Part shown: piece after piece, positions 8,403 through 18,316 of the stretch
Layout: each line of letters begins with the position of its first letter
How positions within the stretch are numbered: the stretch's first letter is position 1
Assembly (NCBI RefSeq): GCF_900590755.1
Contig: NZ_UUOC01000050.1
Span: 62,001-126,000 of the forward strand
Length of the DNA: 64,000 nucleotides
Reading direction: 5' to 3'
Origin: Pseudomonas viridiflava
GTDB taxonomy: Bacteria; Pseudomonadota; Gammaproteobacteria; Pseudomonadales; Pseudomonadaceae
Notes under the pieces: model-generated
What the model was told of the DNA's origin: nothing
Seen by the model: the letters and a program-made list of their open reading frames with translations, nothing else
Database searches by the model: none
Program-made: the position numbers and the translations under genes

Positions 8403-10268
8403 GTGAGTACGAAAACGCGCCCTTTTTCAATTTTTTTACTTAAAGATGGTTACGATTCCTCAAATTCACTAAAACAAAATAATTCTTTGAGTCGGGTTGT
8501 AGACGCTAAAAAACTCCCAAAAGATTCAGTTCTTTTTATTTTGGATGCTCCTCCGAGAGATCCATGGTGGAAAGGCTACTTTGATATTAAGCAGCCATTG
8601 CTTCAGTCAAGCAAAGGGGCATTGGTGTTCGTTCCCGTCGCAGATCGATTCTTTGCATTGTCATTTGGTCATGTATTTCACAATCTACTTGATAACTCGT
8701 ATGAGTATGATTTTGGATTGCGGGTGACTCTTAATAGTTTAGACCCAAACAAGCTCAAAAGCGCGGATATCATTGATCCGGGTGCTTCTCGTCGGAAGCG
8801 AACTCAAGTTCCAGCTGCTACTGATCTAACATTTTTAGATTTCGATAGCAATTCGGAGGTCGTCAGAAGTCTAACTGGAGCTGTTAAAGAGGAATTTATA
8901 GGGCTTTTTAAAAGTGCTACGGGTTCGGCTAGTCTAAAGGTAGGGCTAAAGATTGATTCGGACCAGTTGATATGCACATGCGGAAAACTCCTCGAGTTAT
9001 ATTCCAGTCAAGAGTACTTGGTTACTTTTCCTAATGTTGGAAAGATAATTCCTGAAAAAGACCCTGATATAGTAAGTTTTCTAGATTCTCAGCTGCTGGA
9101 CAAGTTCGTTAATCAAGATGATGAGATTTCACTCTCTATCCCTGATATTGTTGACTATCGAGACAATACCAGCTGTCGATTCCAAGGCCGGGGAGGGGGT
9201 GTAGCCGATGTTTATACTGATGTTTCTCTAGAATCCTTCTATGAGTATTTAGGCGCCACATATGATTATCGCTCGCTCACTATAGATAGTCTCAAGAGCT
9301 TCAGCATCGCTTTGTGTGATGCAGAAGGAAATATCAGCCGGGCTTACAGCATATACAATAGTCTTCTGCTGGATATCGTAGAGCCAGATAAGATATATCA
9401 CATTTGTGAAGGTGGCTGGTATCGTGTTGAAGCTGGGTATATTAATGAGCTGAAAAGCTATTTAGATGGGAAGTGCGAGTTAACAGATCTGATCGATTAT
9501 GATCATGATGAAGTTAAAAAAAGTACCGCTCACTATAGTGAGGAGAATTACAATAAGGCTGTGGCGCAGGCCCTAGGGCACATGATCTGTCTTGATCAAA
9601 CCAGCATGAGCCCCCCAGGGGCCACGCAGATTGAACCGTGCGACCTATATTCAGTGTCAACTGCACCTGACGGTGTGAGAACGGCAAATCTCTACCATCT
9701 TAAGATTTCGACAAGGTCATCTCAGTTAAGCCATCTTTTTAATCAGGGTATCAACTCTGCTGAGTTGTTAGTTCTTGAGCCTTTGTGTCGAGCGGCCTTG
9801 GAAAATTTGGTAAAGCAGAATATTGGCGGCAATGATTTAGTGGGCTATTGTGATCCTATACATGCTAAGAGGCTGAGAGTTGTATACGGTATCGTTACAA
9901 GGAAGCGTCCGCATAATCTTTCAGATAATTTACCTTTATTTTCAAAAATAAGCCTAATGCGTTCTTTTAAACATCTAGAGCTTATGCAAATACCATCCGT
10001 TTTGACCTATATTCCCGATGTGAGTGCTGTTAAGGAAAAATATAGTTCGTATCCTTCGGTAATTATTGAGGTAGTAAGCCTTGGAAACGCCAGTAAAGAA
10101 TTCTCTACGATTGCCGGGCAAGTCCTAGCGCAAGGTACCAAGTTGATCGGCTGTTGTAAGGAAATTCAAGATAGCGCTGTCGGATCGAAGTTTAGAGTTT
10201 TTTTTCAGATCAACAAGAAAAGTAAGCCTTATACCAGTCATAAGTGGAAATTTGAGTCTGTTTTATAG
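8403..10268 (+). CDS. TIGR04141/DUF6119-like sporadically distributed protein
   Basis: A 621-residue protein starting at GTG 8403 behind a good GAAAGGAA site. The N-terminus (FSIFLLKDGYDSSNSL, then APPRDPWWKGYF and a segment on whether the data can be used) and overall length resemble the sporadically distributed family TIGR04141, later grouped with DUF6119. Its biochemical role is not established; members are commonly found in variable and defence-rich loci. No catalytic motif was recognised. Codon use is AT-rich compared with the chromosome. It is the first cargo gene of the island, followed by a nuclease-like gene on the same strand. The family call is from pattern memory, not a profile search. 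Confidence 0.55.
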   Translation: MSTKTRPFSIFLLKDGYDSSNSLKQNNSLSRVVDAKKLPKDSVLFILDAPPRDPWWKGYFDIKQPLLQSSKGALVFVPVADRFFALSFGHVFHNLLDNSYEYDFGLRVTLNSLDPNKLKSADIIDPGASRRKRTQVPAATDLTFLDFDSNSEVVRSLTGAVKEEFIGLFKSATGSASLKVGLKIDSDQLICTCGKLLELYSSQEYLVTFPNVGKIIPEKDPDIVSFLDSQLLDKFVNQDDEISLSIPDIVDYRDNTSCRFQGRGGGVADVYTDVSLESFYEYLGATYDYRSLTIDSLKSFSIALCDAEGNISRAYSIYNSLLLDIVEPDKIYHICEGGWYRVEAGYINELKSYLDGKCELTDLIDYDHDEVKKSTAHYSEENYNKAVAQALGHMICLDQTSMSPPGATQIEPCDLYSVSTAPDGVRTANLYHLKISTRSSQLSHLFNQGINSAELLVLEPLCRAALENLVKQNIGGNDLVGYCDPIHAKRLRVVYGIVTRKRPHNLSDNLPLFSKISLMRSFKHLELMQIPSVLTYIPDVSAVKEKYSSYPSVIIEVVSLGNASKEFSTIAGQVLAQGTKLIGCCKEIQDSAVGSKFRVFFQINKKSKPYTSHKWKFESVL

Positions 10269-10465
10269 CTCTAGAGGGGTGTACATGTTGCTGCTGATGT
10301 TGAAGTGACCTACCCTGCTGAAATACAGGTGGCCCACGCAGGTGATTCACAAGGCATTACTGATACAAGGGGGCTGTGTCAACTGACAGTTACCTCGAGG
10401 TGGTGTAGGTCACGCCAATTTACTGGACCGACGTGGACAAGATGACGCAAAATATAAGGATGAGC

Positions 10466-11569
10466 ATGGGCAAGATTGCAGTTAAGCGTTTGACTCGTTC
10501 AGATTTGACGCTGTTCAAATGGCATTTTGAGAATATTAACGCCGGCAAACAAACCGCCATTAATTTGAATGCTGGAATTTTCATAAATAAATTATACCCT
10601 GAATTGCCAGCGTTGGTTAAGCAGACCGGTGTTACAAAATTTCCCGTGGACTTAGATATTTTTGGTCCGGGCGAGGCCGGCAAGCACTCTCTCAGTCAGT
10701 TAATTGTGAAAGGTGATAAGTACAAAAACTGGCGTTTGAATGGCGCTGTAATTCATAACCCAATTGAATCCCCATCACGCTACAACTGTCTAGCCGCGCA
10801 TGATTACGCCATTATGGAATTCTCGGGCAAAGTGCCCGCCGAGGTGAAGATGGTGCTGATATCTGCCAGTCTGGAGGAGGATAGGCAATTGCATGCTCAG
10901 CTTAGCGAGCTAATGGGAGGCCGTTCCATGGCAGCCCTATCGTCCGATGAGCTTGCGGGCGTACGGGTAAATTTGGCTAGCTACGACGATTGCACGGCGC
11001 TGACTCCGGATCTCGAAACGTTTATGGAGGACGCCGCACAGGGCGGAATAGTCGGACAACAAAACCTTGCCGCTTGGAAGTCAAAACGCCAAGTTACTAG
11101 GGATGAGCTAAATCATGCAAAAGAACGTGCAAGCGAGATAGGACTAGCAGGCGAAGAGTTTGTTGACTATTTCCTGAATCAGGAAATAGTAGCTGGCCGA
11201 ATCCACGCTTACGAGTGGGCATCTCGTGTGAATGCCATAGAGGCGTTCGACTTCAAAGTCAACAATTCTATACTAATTGACGTAAAGTCTACTGCGTACT
11301 CATTTAATCAGAGGCTACATATTTCGCTGAATGAATTACTGCACATGCTTGCAAATAACTATCATTTGTATCGTATATACGATATTCGAGATCGTCAGGC
11401 AAAACTGCGCATTTGCGTGAATACCTTTGATCTTGCAGAGCAGTCTATCAATATTCTGGACACTCTTCCTTTCGGTATTAAGATAGATAGCATTTCCATC
11501 AGTCCGGACAATCTGGTGTTCGGCGATGAAGTCATTATTGAAATGCTTACCAGACAAAGCGAGGGTTGA
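10466..11569 (+). CDS. Unknown protein with DUF3883-like PD-(D/E)XK C-terminus
   Basis: About 367 residues. The N-terminal two thirds match nothing recognised. The C-terminal part has GLAGEEFVDYFLNQE, then EAFDFKVNNSILIDVKST, which fits the E...D...(D/E)xK order of restriction-like nucleases and resembles DUF3883 (NO VEIN C-terminal) domains. ATG 10466 is preferred for its AAGGA site; GTG 10433, ATG 10442 and ATG 10460 are also possible. It is AT-rich and follows the TIGR04141-like gene after a gap of about 200 bp, so the two may form a module. Nuclease activity is inferred. Confidence 0.55.
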   Translation: MGKIAVKRLTRSDLTLFKWHFENINAGKQTAINLNAGIFINKLYPELPALVKQTGVTKFPVDLDIFGPGEAGKHSLSQLIVKGDKYKNWRLNGAVIHNPIESPSRYNCLAAHDYAIMEFSGKVPAEVKMVLISASLEEDRQLHAQLSELMGGRSMAALSSDELAGVRVNLASYDDCTALTPDLETFMEDAAQGGIVGQQNLAAWKSKRQVTRDELNHAKERASEIGLAGEEFVDYFLNQEIVAGRIHAYEWASRVNAIEAFDFKVNNSILIDVKSTAYSFNQRLHISLNELLHMLANNYHLYRIYDIRDRQAKLRICVNTFDLAEQSINILDTLPFGIKIDSISISPDNLVFGDEVIIEMLTRQSEG

Positions 11570-11713
11570 CTGGGAGCTAATTATTGCCGCTAATGAGTAA
11601 GTAGCGCGACACCTTGACCGCTGCGCTCGAGCCATCATCGATACTTCATCGCTGACGGAGCTAGAGCGCAGCTCGAGCCGATTGGCCCGTAGAACGATGT
11701 ATGGACTTAATAC

Positions 11714-13150
11714 TCAAATTGGAAGTGCAATTTCCAGCTGAGGCCGCTCTACATCTTCCACTTTTGCTTTCGCGGCGAGGATACGGTCTTTCATCATTCG
11801 CGCCACAGCCTCGAAAACAGGAACTGCTACCGAGTTCCCGAATTGGCGGTAAGCTTGTGTATCCGAGACAGGAATCACGAATGTGCTTTCGCCTGGCTTG
11901 TCGAAACCCATCAGGCGGGCACATTCATGAGGTGTAAGGCGACGAGGCCGGTTCATGTGGTTGAGCTCGCCATGAAACTCCAGTTTGTCCGAGAATCCGC
12001 GATCGACCAGAATTTCGGAGCCGTCCTTATGGTATCGGGCGGAGAGAGTGCGCGCCACACTGTTTGGGCCGGTCAGGCCAAAACCGAAACCATTGCCCTT
12101 CTCCTTATGCTTCTGGGCGTACTTGTAGAGGTATTCCCACAGCTTCGGCGTGAGGATGTATTTGTTGTCCACTTCCTTGTCCAATAGGTCACCAAATGAC
12201 GGTCGCTGAGCTGGCTGATGCTTGACGATATCCTTAAGCGTGAAACCCTGGTGAACGTTCAAATCGCGCCTGAAACCTACCAGCACGATCCGCTCGCGAT
12301 GCTGAGGCAGAAACTTCATGGCATCTATCACCTTCGGATCGGCACCTTTAGGTGCGTTCACATCGGCCACTTCGTAGCCCAGCTCATCCAGCGCCTCGCA
12401 GATGATCCGGAACGTGTTGCCCTTGTCGTGACTCTTGAGATTTTTCACGTTTTCAAGCAGAAAGGCTGCAGGACGCTTGGCCGCGATGATTCGGGCAACA
12501 TCGAAGAAAAGTGTGCCTTGGGTTTCGCATTCGAACCCATGCTTGCGACCTAGTGAGTTCTTTTTCGATACGCCCGCCAAGGAAAACGGCTGGCAAGGAA
12601 AGCCTGCCAGCAACACATCATGATCCGGAATTTCTCGATCAATGTTCCGGTATGCTTCGTCCTCGCTTACCTCCATCTTGTCAGACAGCGTCACTGACCT
12701 GATGTCCAGATTGAAGCGATGGCGAGCCGGATCGCAATAGTGGTTGGCCTTGTAGGTCCGGACTGCATACTTGTTCCACTCAGAAGTGAACAGGCACTCG
12801 CCGCCGATCGCCTCGAACCCCTTGCGGATACCTCCAATACCGGCGAACAGATCGATGAAAGTGAAGGTGCGCTCGCCTTCTACCTTTCGAGGCAACAACG
12901 CACTCAGCCGAGCGTGCTCCACGTAAGAGAGCTTCGGAGCTGCCTTGCCCTTGTACCAGCGGTTGATGGTCTCGCGGCACCAATGTCCAGGGCTTGCTTC
13001 GTTGAGCACCTCTGCCAGAAAGCCTTGGTCGTAGATATCGAGCAGCGTCTCCAACAAGGACAGATCGTTACCAGCGTAACTGGAGGGTCTGTCCGCCAAC
13101 GTACTATCCACATTTCGGTGGATGGATTGCTTATTTTCAGCGAAATTCAT
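11714..13150 (-). CDS. dcm: DNA (cytosine-5)-methyltransferase, Dcm-like
   Basis: 478 residues, close in length and sequence to E. coli Dcm/M.EcoRII, which methylates the inner C of CCWGG. Motif I is FIDLFAGIGG (98-107); the catalytic loop GFPCQPFS carries C186; ENVKNL, QHRERIVLVGFR and the C-terminal RQFGNSVAVPV follow. The stretch FTSEWNKYAVRTYKANHYCDPA is nearly the same as in E. coli Dcm, and the target-recognition region also looks Dcm-like, so CCWGG specificity is likely but unproven. It is divergent from vsr, with the restriction-type operon beyond, and probably protects host sites from that operon. Confidence 0.93.
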   Translation of the reverse strand: MNFAENKQSIHRNVDSTLADRPSSYAGNDLSLLETLLDIYDQGFLAEVLNEASPGHWCRETINRWYKGKAAPKLSYVEHARLSALLPRKVEGERTFTFIDLFAGIGGIRKGFEAIGGECLFTSEWNKYAVRTYKANHYCDPARHRFNLDIRSVTLSDKMEVSEDEAYRNIDREIPDHDVLLAGFPCQPFSLAGVSKKNSLGRKHGFECETQGTLFFDVARIIAAKRPAAFLLENVKNLKSHDKGNTFRIICEALDELGYEVADVNAPKGADPKVIDAMKFLPQHRERIVLVGFRRDLNVHQGFTLKDIVKHQPAQRPSFGDLLDKEVDNKYILTPKLWEYLYKYAQKHKEKGNGFGFGLTGPNSVARTLSARYHKDGSEILVDRGFSDKLEFHGELNHMNRPRRLTPHECARLMGFDKPGESTFVIPVSDTQAYRQFGNSVAVPVFEAVARMMKDRILAAKAKVEDVERPQLEIALPI

Positions 13151-13440
13151 AGGCGCTCTTCTGGGTCAGATCTGTGACGATATATCACTATTCTATCCCT
13201 TCAGAGCCAAGAGTGAAGCCTTTTCTAAACGGCTATTCACTAAGAATAGGTTACTTCCAAAATTTTAGGCTGTATATACGTACAGTTAATTGGCGCATAG
13301 GCTTCATGTAGCGAATCGGTACATCTTCTCGCCTGGGGTGTAGTGGGCCCAACTATTTAGGCTTCGAGGATGATTCCCTGAACCTCGCAGGACGAGCAGT
13401 GCCAAACGGAAATCTCCTTAAGGCACGGCAGGATACTGAC
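13151..13440. other. Divergent promoter region between dcm and vsr
   Basis: 290 bp with no convincing ORF. It is AT-rich in 13180-13290 and holds the dyad GTGA-CGATATA-TCAC near 13175. It must contain the start signals for both directions. No C-box like those at 20388-20482 was seen here. Confidence 0.5.
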
Positions 13441-13938
13441 ATGGACACGGTGGACACTGCTACGCGCTCCAAGATGATGTCTGCCATCCGTGGCAAGGAC
13501 ACAAAACCCGAAATGGTCGTCAGGAGATTCTTGCACGGCCGAGGTTACCGGTACCGAATCCATCGCAAGGACCTTGCAGGTAAACCAGACATCGTGATTC
13601 CACGCCTTAAAGCCTGCGTCTTTGTCCATGGCTGCTTCTGGCACCGTCACCCTGGCTGTCCCTACTCAACGATCCCAAAGACAAGACCCGAGTTCTGGAA
13701 CGAAAAATTCCAGAAGAACGTGGCGAGGGACCTTGCCAATATCGATGCTCTCGAAGCTTCCGGCTGGACTGTGCTGATCGTCTGGGAATGCCAGTTGAAG
13801 AACGATTTTGAAACATTGCACAGGCTGGAGCGGAAACTTCGACTATTGTCGCCCGGCCTTGCTTCTCTAGCGAATGCAGGCGCGCCGTCAGCCGACGCTA
13901 GCCTCGAGAACCATCTTCATGCAAAGACAGAGGAGTGA
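13441..13938 (+). CDS. vsr: Very short patch repair endonuclease Vsr
   Basis: 165-residue strand-specific nuclease that nicks 5' of the T in T:G mismatches arising from deamination of 5-methylcytosine in Dcm sites. Family motifs seen: RSKMMSAIRGKDTKPEM, FLHGRGYRYRIHRKDLAGKPDIV (catalytic Asp in KPDIV), VHGCFWHRHPGC (zinc and metal region) and TVLIVWECQL. ATG 13441 with AGGA is chosen over the longer in-frame start at 13399. It is divergent from the dcm it services and sits upstream of the GHKL-HNH-SNF2 operon on the same strand. Confidence 0.95.
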   Translation: MDTVDTATRSKMMSAIRGKDTKPEMVVRRFLHGRGYRYRIHRKDLAGKPDIVIPRLKACVFVHGCFWHRHPGCPYSTIPKTRPEFWNEKFQKNVARDLANIDALEASGWTVLIVWECQLKNDFETLHRLERKLRLLSPGLASLANAGAPSADASLENHLHAKTEE

Positions 13939-14047
13939 GTTGGCCTGCAGTGGCAGAGTGCAATTATACTGAGCCGAATTCTCGTCTGGCGCGGATTCAC
14001 GTGGCGCAGGGACTTGACAGTAAAAGCCAAGATAAAAGGATTTCGAT

Positions 14048-15676
14048 GTGAACGATCTAGTCAATGAGCCCGACGCACCCCGGTTGATTTTCGGTCTGAG
14101 GGATACAGGGTATAACGTCAGGACGGCGGCTGCCGATATCATCGACAATTCCATTGCCGCCAAAGCCGACCAAGTCAATGTCGAGATCACCCTGCGTCCA
14201 GACGGTCGAAAGTTTGTGTATTTCGGCGACAACGGGGATGGCATGGATGCACAGGGTATCCATCGGGCAATGCGCTACGGAGCTCCGGAGCGTGATAATC
14301 CGGAAAGCCTAGGCAAGTTCGGGTTGGGTCTGAAGACCGCTTCCAGCTCGGTCTGCCTCAAGTACACGCTGATTTCCCGCAAGGGAATTGACCATGAACT
14401 GGCAAAGCTTGCGTGGGATCTTGACTACGTTGCCCAGCAGAAAAAGTGGGAAATGCTCAAGGAGCCAGTTACCCCGGACGAACAGGAAATGTTCGAGGAA
14501 TTGTGCGGTGAAAAGGGAACCCTGTTGATCTGGGAAAAGTGCGATCGGATCCTGACCAAGGATTATGAGCCTGGCGCCTCAAAGGAACAGGCAGCGATCA
14601 AGCGGCTTGCAGAGAGCCTAGTCAAGCACCTGTCGCTTGTTTATCACCGATTCCTCGACACGGGGGACGACCGCGAGCGCAACGTATCCATTGTCGTAAA
14701 TCAGATTCCTGTAGAACCATGGAACCCCTTCTATCCTGCCCGCTCGGAACAGGTCCTTGCCGAGAAGAAGCAGAAGCTTCTGGTTGAAATGCCTGACGGC
14801 TCGGAAGAGACCGCGAACATCCGAGCATGGATTCTGCCCCACCGCAGCGACATGACCAAAGATGAGGAAAAAACCCTTGCGCGTATCTCCAACAGATCCC
14901 AGGGTTTTTATGTCTATCGCGAGGGTCGCCTCATTCAGGACGGCAGCTGGATGGAGGTCTTCGGAGCTCCCGAGCCCCATACCTCTCTGCTGCGGATCGA
15001 GTTCGACTTCGGCCACGAGCTGGATGATGCTTTCCGGATCGATGTCAAGAAGTCCCGGATCCTTTTTCACCCAGACCTTGAGGATGGTCTGCGCGAACTG
15101 CTGCAGCCGATCTACCGGGAGGCCGGCAAGCGTGCCAGAAGGCAGACTCGTGAGCAGACCAATGTCAGGCAAATCGACCACAGCAGCGCAAACAAGAACA
15201 TTGCGGACACGGGCAGTGCTAGCAAGGCTCAGGTGACGTCCGTTGACCCTGTGAACCAGTCGGCGGTCATATCGAACAATATGGGTTCGAAGATCAAGCT
15301 CAAGCTTGCTGTCCAAAGTAACGTAAGTCCCGACACGGTATATGTCGACGCGGTTGAGGACATCAATACCGGGGAGCTCTGGCAGCCCGCCTTGCGCAGC
15401 GCGGGAGACAGCGGCCACATGCCAGCGGTACTACTGAATAAGCACCATGATTTCTACCAGAAGATCTACAAGCGCGCCGCTGCCAACGGTTTCGCGGTGG
15501 AGGGCATGGATCTTCTCCTCTGGGCATTTGCAGCTGCCGAGCAGAACAACACGAACGAGGAGCTGGAACCGATCTTCGAGGATATTCGAAACGAGATATC
15601 CAACAATCTGCGCAAGCTGCTGCGCAATGTCCCGGATCCCGATCCGTCTGAAGTGATGATCGAAGAAGAAGACTAA
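14048..15676 (+). CDS. GHKL ATPase of the MORC/MutL type, restriction-associated
   Basis: 542 residues, GTG start behind AAAAGGA. The Bergerat ATP fold has the N-box DIIDNSIAAKA (30-40), the G1 box FGDNGDGMD (59-67) and the G2 box SLGKFGLGLKTAS (87-99). A likely S5-like transducer follows, with RIDVKKSRILFHP near residue 335. Prokaryotic MORC and paraMORC GHKL proteins are known from comparative genomics to sit in restriction-modification neighbourhoods with SF2 helicases and nucleases, and this gene fits that description. The expected role is an ATP-driven DNA clamp or conformational switch. It is the first gene of a four-gene coupled operon; the HNH gene begins 2 bp after its stop. Confidence 0.85.
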   Translation: MNDLVNEPDAPRLIFGLRDTGYNVRTAAADIIDNSIAAKADQVNVEITLRPDGRKFVYFGDNGDGMDAQGIHRAMRYGAPERDNPESLGKFGLGLKTASSSVCLKYTLISRKGIDHELAKLAWDLDYVAQQKKWEMLKEPVTPDEQEMFEELCGEKGTLLIWEKCDRILTKDYEPGASKEQAAIKRLAESLVKHLSLVYHRFLDTGDDRERNVSIVVNQIPVEPWNPFYPARSEQVLAEKKQKLLVEMPDGSEETANIRAWILPHRSDMTKDEEKTLARISNRSQGFYVYREGRLIQDGSWMEVFGAPEPHTSLLRIEFDFGHELDDAFRIDVKKSRILFHPDLEDGLRELLQPIYREAGKRARRQTREQTNVRQIDHSSANKNIADTGSASKAQVTSVDPVNQSAVISNNMGSKIKLKLAVQSNVSPDTVYVDAVEDINTGELWQPALRSAGDSGHMPAVLLNKHHDFYQKIYKRAAANGFAVEGMDLLLWAFAAAEQNNTNEELEPIFEDIRNEISNNLRKLLRNVPDPDPSEVMIEEED

Positions 15677-15678
15677 GA

Positions 15679-16503
15679 ATGATTGCAGGGAAGAAAGATC
15701 TGATCCTGAGGGAACTGGAAGAGGGAACCGGGGCTGCGATCGCAGCAGCAGTCGACATCAGCGGGCTGCGATCGGGGCTGCGGATATGGTTCGGAGATCT
15801 TGACGAGAAACATGGGCCTGTTGCCGAGCTTCGCCCTTATGGGCTGAAGGGGCACAGCGTCAGACTGTCCTTTGGCAGCTTTTCCGGAGAAGTCATCAGT
15901 CAGATGCGCAGGGCCTCCCTAGAAGATGTGCAATTGGCACGTGCTCTGATCGCCTCGATCCGGCCCGATATCGCAGTGGATATCTCCGGGCAGGACGTCT
16001 CCGACTGGAGCGTCACTTCCGGCTCTTTCCGGATGACCGCACGAATACGCGATCAGGACCATCCACACGAGGACATTGCGATCATAGCGATCTGTCACGA
16101 CGTGATCGTCCCTATTATGGCGGCAATGGCCGAGCTCATCGGATACGACGTCATTGAAGAAGAAGCCGATGATGAGGTCCCTGCCTTCGAGGGGGCAGTT
16201 CTGCAATCAGTCATTCAGCGACGAGAACGAAATCCGAGAAACAGGCTTCTATGCATCCGCATCCACGGAGAGCGCTGTGTAGTCTGCGAGCTGGAGCCGC
16301 GGATGGCCTACGGGGAGGCAGGGTCCATCATCGAGGTCCACCACCTCGAGCCGGTTGCTTCGCTTCTCGAGCCACGCCCATATGACCCGCGTACCGATCT
16401 GGTCCCCCTTTGTCCATCCTGTCACCGAGCGCTTCACACAAGGCGTCCGGTACCTTTGAGCATCGAGGAGCTGAAGGCCTTGAGGAGTCACTGTCATGAC
16501 TGA
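15679..16503 (+). CDS. HNH endonuclease
   Basis: 274 residues. The N-terminal 180 residues match no domain recognised. The C-terminal HNH-type beta-beta-alpha-metal module has a zinc knuckle (C200 and C203; C245 and C248), the catalytic EVHHLEP (H221-H222) and LCPSCHRALHTRRP (H249, H253). This arrangement resembles McrA-type and other phage-restricting HNH nucleases. It starts 2 bp after the GHKL stop and overlaps the SNF2 gene by 8 bp, so it is translated as part of one operon. It is the only evident DNA-cutting subunit in the operon. Confidence 0.88.
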   Translation: MIAGKKDLILRELEEGTGAAIAAAVDISGLRSGLRIWFGDLDEKHGPVAELRPYGLKGHSVRLSFGSFSGEVISQMRRASLEDVQLARALIASIRPDIAVDISGQDVSDWSVTSGSFRMTARIRDQDHPHEDIAIIAICHDVIVPIMAAMAELIGYDVIEEEADDEVPAFEGAVLQSVIQRRERNPRNRLLCIRIHGERCVVCELEPRMAYGEAGSIIEVHHLEPVASLLEPRPYDPRTDLVPLCPSCHRALHTRRPVPLSIEELKALRSHCHD

Positions 16504-18316
16504 TCCTGTGGAGCTTCCAGAGACCTTCGAGGCGCTTCGCGCAAGCCCGCCGCAAGGCTTCTCGCTTTCAGAGCGCCTGATCGAACCCGTGATGATCATC
16601 GGCAAGGATGGTGACAGCACTGTGGCGCACCTTGGTGGCGTCCGCTTGCTGAGAGGTAGCCGATATGTACATCGCGCTCCCAGTAATCGCCATGCATGGG
16701 TCCTAGACGGAACAACCATCCGACCTCTTCCGCGAGATGCAGCGATCCTCTTCGACAGGATGCTGAACGGGGCATCCTTCGACAACCTTTCCTACAGTCA
16801 GGCAATCAGCCTTTTCCGCAACCCCGACGCAGCCATGCAGGTCGAGACCGACGACGGATTTCTTCATGCTGGGAGAGTCGCAGCTGAGAATCTCGACAGC
16901 GAAATCACGATCCCGGGACTGACGGCAACGCTTTTCCCCTACCAGTCGCGTGGCGTTCGTTGGATGTGGGACACCATAAGGCATACAAGTGGACTGATCC
17001 TTGCCGACGAAATGGGGCTCGGAAAGACCCTCCAGATCATTGCGTTATTGCTGATGGACCCGCCCAAGTCGGATGCCCCAGCTCTGATAGTCTGTCCAAC
17101 CAGTCTGATTGCCAACTGGGTGCGAGAGTTCGAGCGCTTCGCCGCCGGACTCACTGTCAAGGTGCACCGAGGGCAGAATAGAACTGGTATCTACCGAGAG
17201 CTCCAGCGGACCAGCGTCGTGGTTACAACCTACGACACGGTGGTAAACGACATCTCTATTTTCTCGTCGTTTGAATGGTCTTGGGTGATCTGCGACGAAG
17301 CCCAGTCCATCAAGAATCCGGACTCCAATCGTAGAAATGCAATCATGTCGATTCCGCGGCGCCGAGCGATCCCGATGACCGGGACGCCGGTCGAGAACAG
17401 CCTGCTGGATCTATGGTCACTCGCGGATTTCGCGATTCCCGGCTTACTGGGCTCGCGACGGGAATTCGAGGCGGCCTATCCGGACAGCCTAGAATCCGCG
17501 CAAGGGGTCGGGCGCTTCACGGATCCTGTCATTCTCAAACGAAGAGTGGTCGATGTGGCCGGTGATCTACCCGAGCGGATCAACATCGATCTGCCACTCG
17601 AGCTGGGCGACCTGCTGGCCGATCACTACCTCATGGTGAGAGCAGCTACCCTAGCGAAGTATCCGGTAGCCGGGGCCTTGGTTGCCACGCTTCAGCTGCA
17701 ACTGGTCTGTGCGCATCCTTGGCTGCGTCGGGACGAGGATGACCCCGGAGAGGGAGAGGATTCGGAGGTCTTCCGTGCAGCCAAACATCCGCTCATAACC
17801 CCCAAGATGGAGCGCGCAGCGAGCCTTCTCCACGAAGCATTCTCCAGCGGGCGAAAGGTGATCGTGTTCGCACTGTTCAACAGGATCGGAAACCTACTGA
17901 GAGAGGCATGTCCAAGATTCTCACATGCGTACTGGGGTGCGATCAATGGCTCGACCCCACAGGAAGATCGCCAGGCAATCATCGACGATTTCACCAGTCA
18001 CGACGGCCCCGGGTGCTTGGTCCTGAACCCCAAGGCCGCAGGGGCCGGGTTAAATATCACAGCAGCTACCGTAGTGATCCACTTTACTCCGGTGTGGAAC
18101 CCAGCGCTCGAGGCGCAGGCGAGTGCGAGGGCGCACCGTCGCGGCCAGACCCAACCTGTCACCATCTATCGACTGTTCTATAAGGACACCGTTGAAGAGG
18201 TAATGATTGACCGTTCACTCTGGAAAAGTGAACTGGCGAACGAAAGCGTACCCGTTTCATCTAGAGATGCAACGGACCTGAAGCGTGCCCTTGAAATCAC
18301 TCCGGAAAGACCATGA
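16496..18316 (+). CDS. SNF2-family DNA helicase/translocase
   Basis: 606 residues. An N-terminal 140-residue region of unknown fold precedes the two RecA-like lobes: Walker A DEMGLGKT (171-178), motif Ia PTSLIANW, motif II DEAQ (267-270), motif III MTGTPVENSLLDLWSL, then in lobe 2 motif V GAGLNITAATVVIHFTPVWNP and motif VI ARAHRRGQ. SNF2 enzymes move on double-stranded DNA and remodel bound proteins; members occur in type I-like, DISARM and MORC-linked restriction loci. Overlaps with both neighbours (8 bp and 4 bp) indicate coordinated synthesis. Confidence 0.92.
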   Translation: MTDPVELPETFEALRASPPQGFSLSERLIEPVMIIGKDGDSTVAHLGGVRLLRGSRYVHRAPSNRHAWVLDGTTIRPLPRDAAILFDRMLNGASFDNLSYSQAISLFRNPDAAMQVETDDGFLHAGRVAAENLDSEITIPGLTATLFPYQSRGVRWMWDTIRHTSGLILADEMGLGKTLQIIALLLMDPPKSDAPALIVCPTSLIANWVREFERFAAGLTVKVHRGQNRTGIYRELQRTSVVVTTYDTVVNDISIFSSFEWSWVICDEAQSIKNPDSNRRNAIMSIPRRRAIPMTGTPVENSLLDLWSLADFAIPGLLGSRREFEAAYPDSLESAQGVGRFTDPVILKRRVVDVAGDLPERINIDLPLELGDLLADHYLMVRAATLAKYPVAGALVATLQLQLVCAHPWLRRDEDDPGEGEDSEVFRAAKHPLITPKMERAASLLHEAFSSGRKVIVFALFNRIGNLLREACPRFSHAYWGAINGSTPQEDRQAIIDDFTSHDGPGCLVLNPKAAGAGLNITAATVVIHFTPVWNPALEAQASARAHRRGQTQPVTIYRLFYKDTVEEVMIDRSLWKSELANESVPVSSRDATDLKRALEITPERP

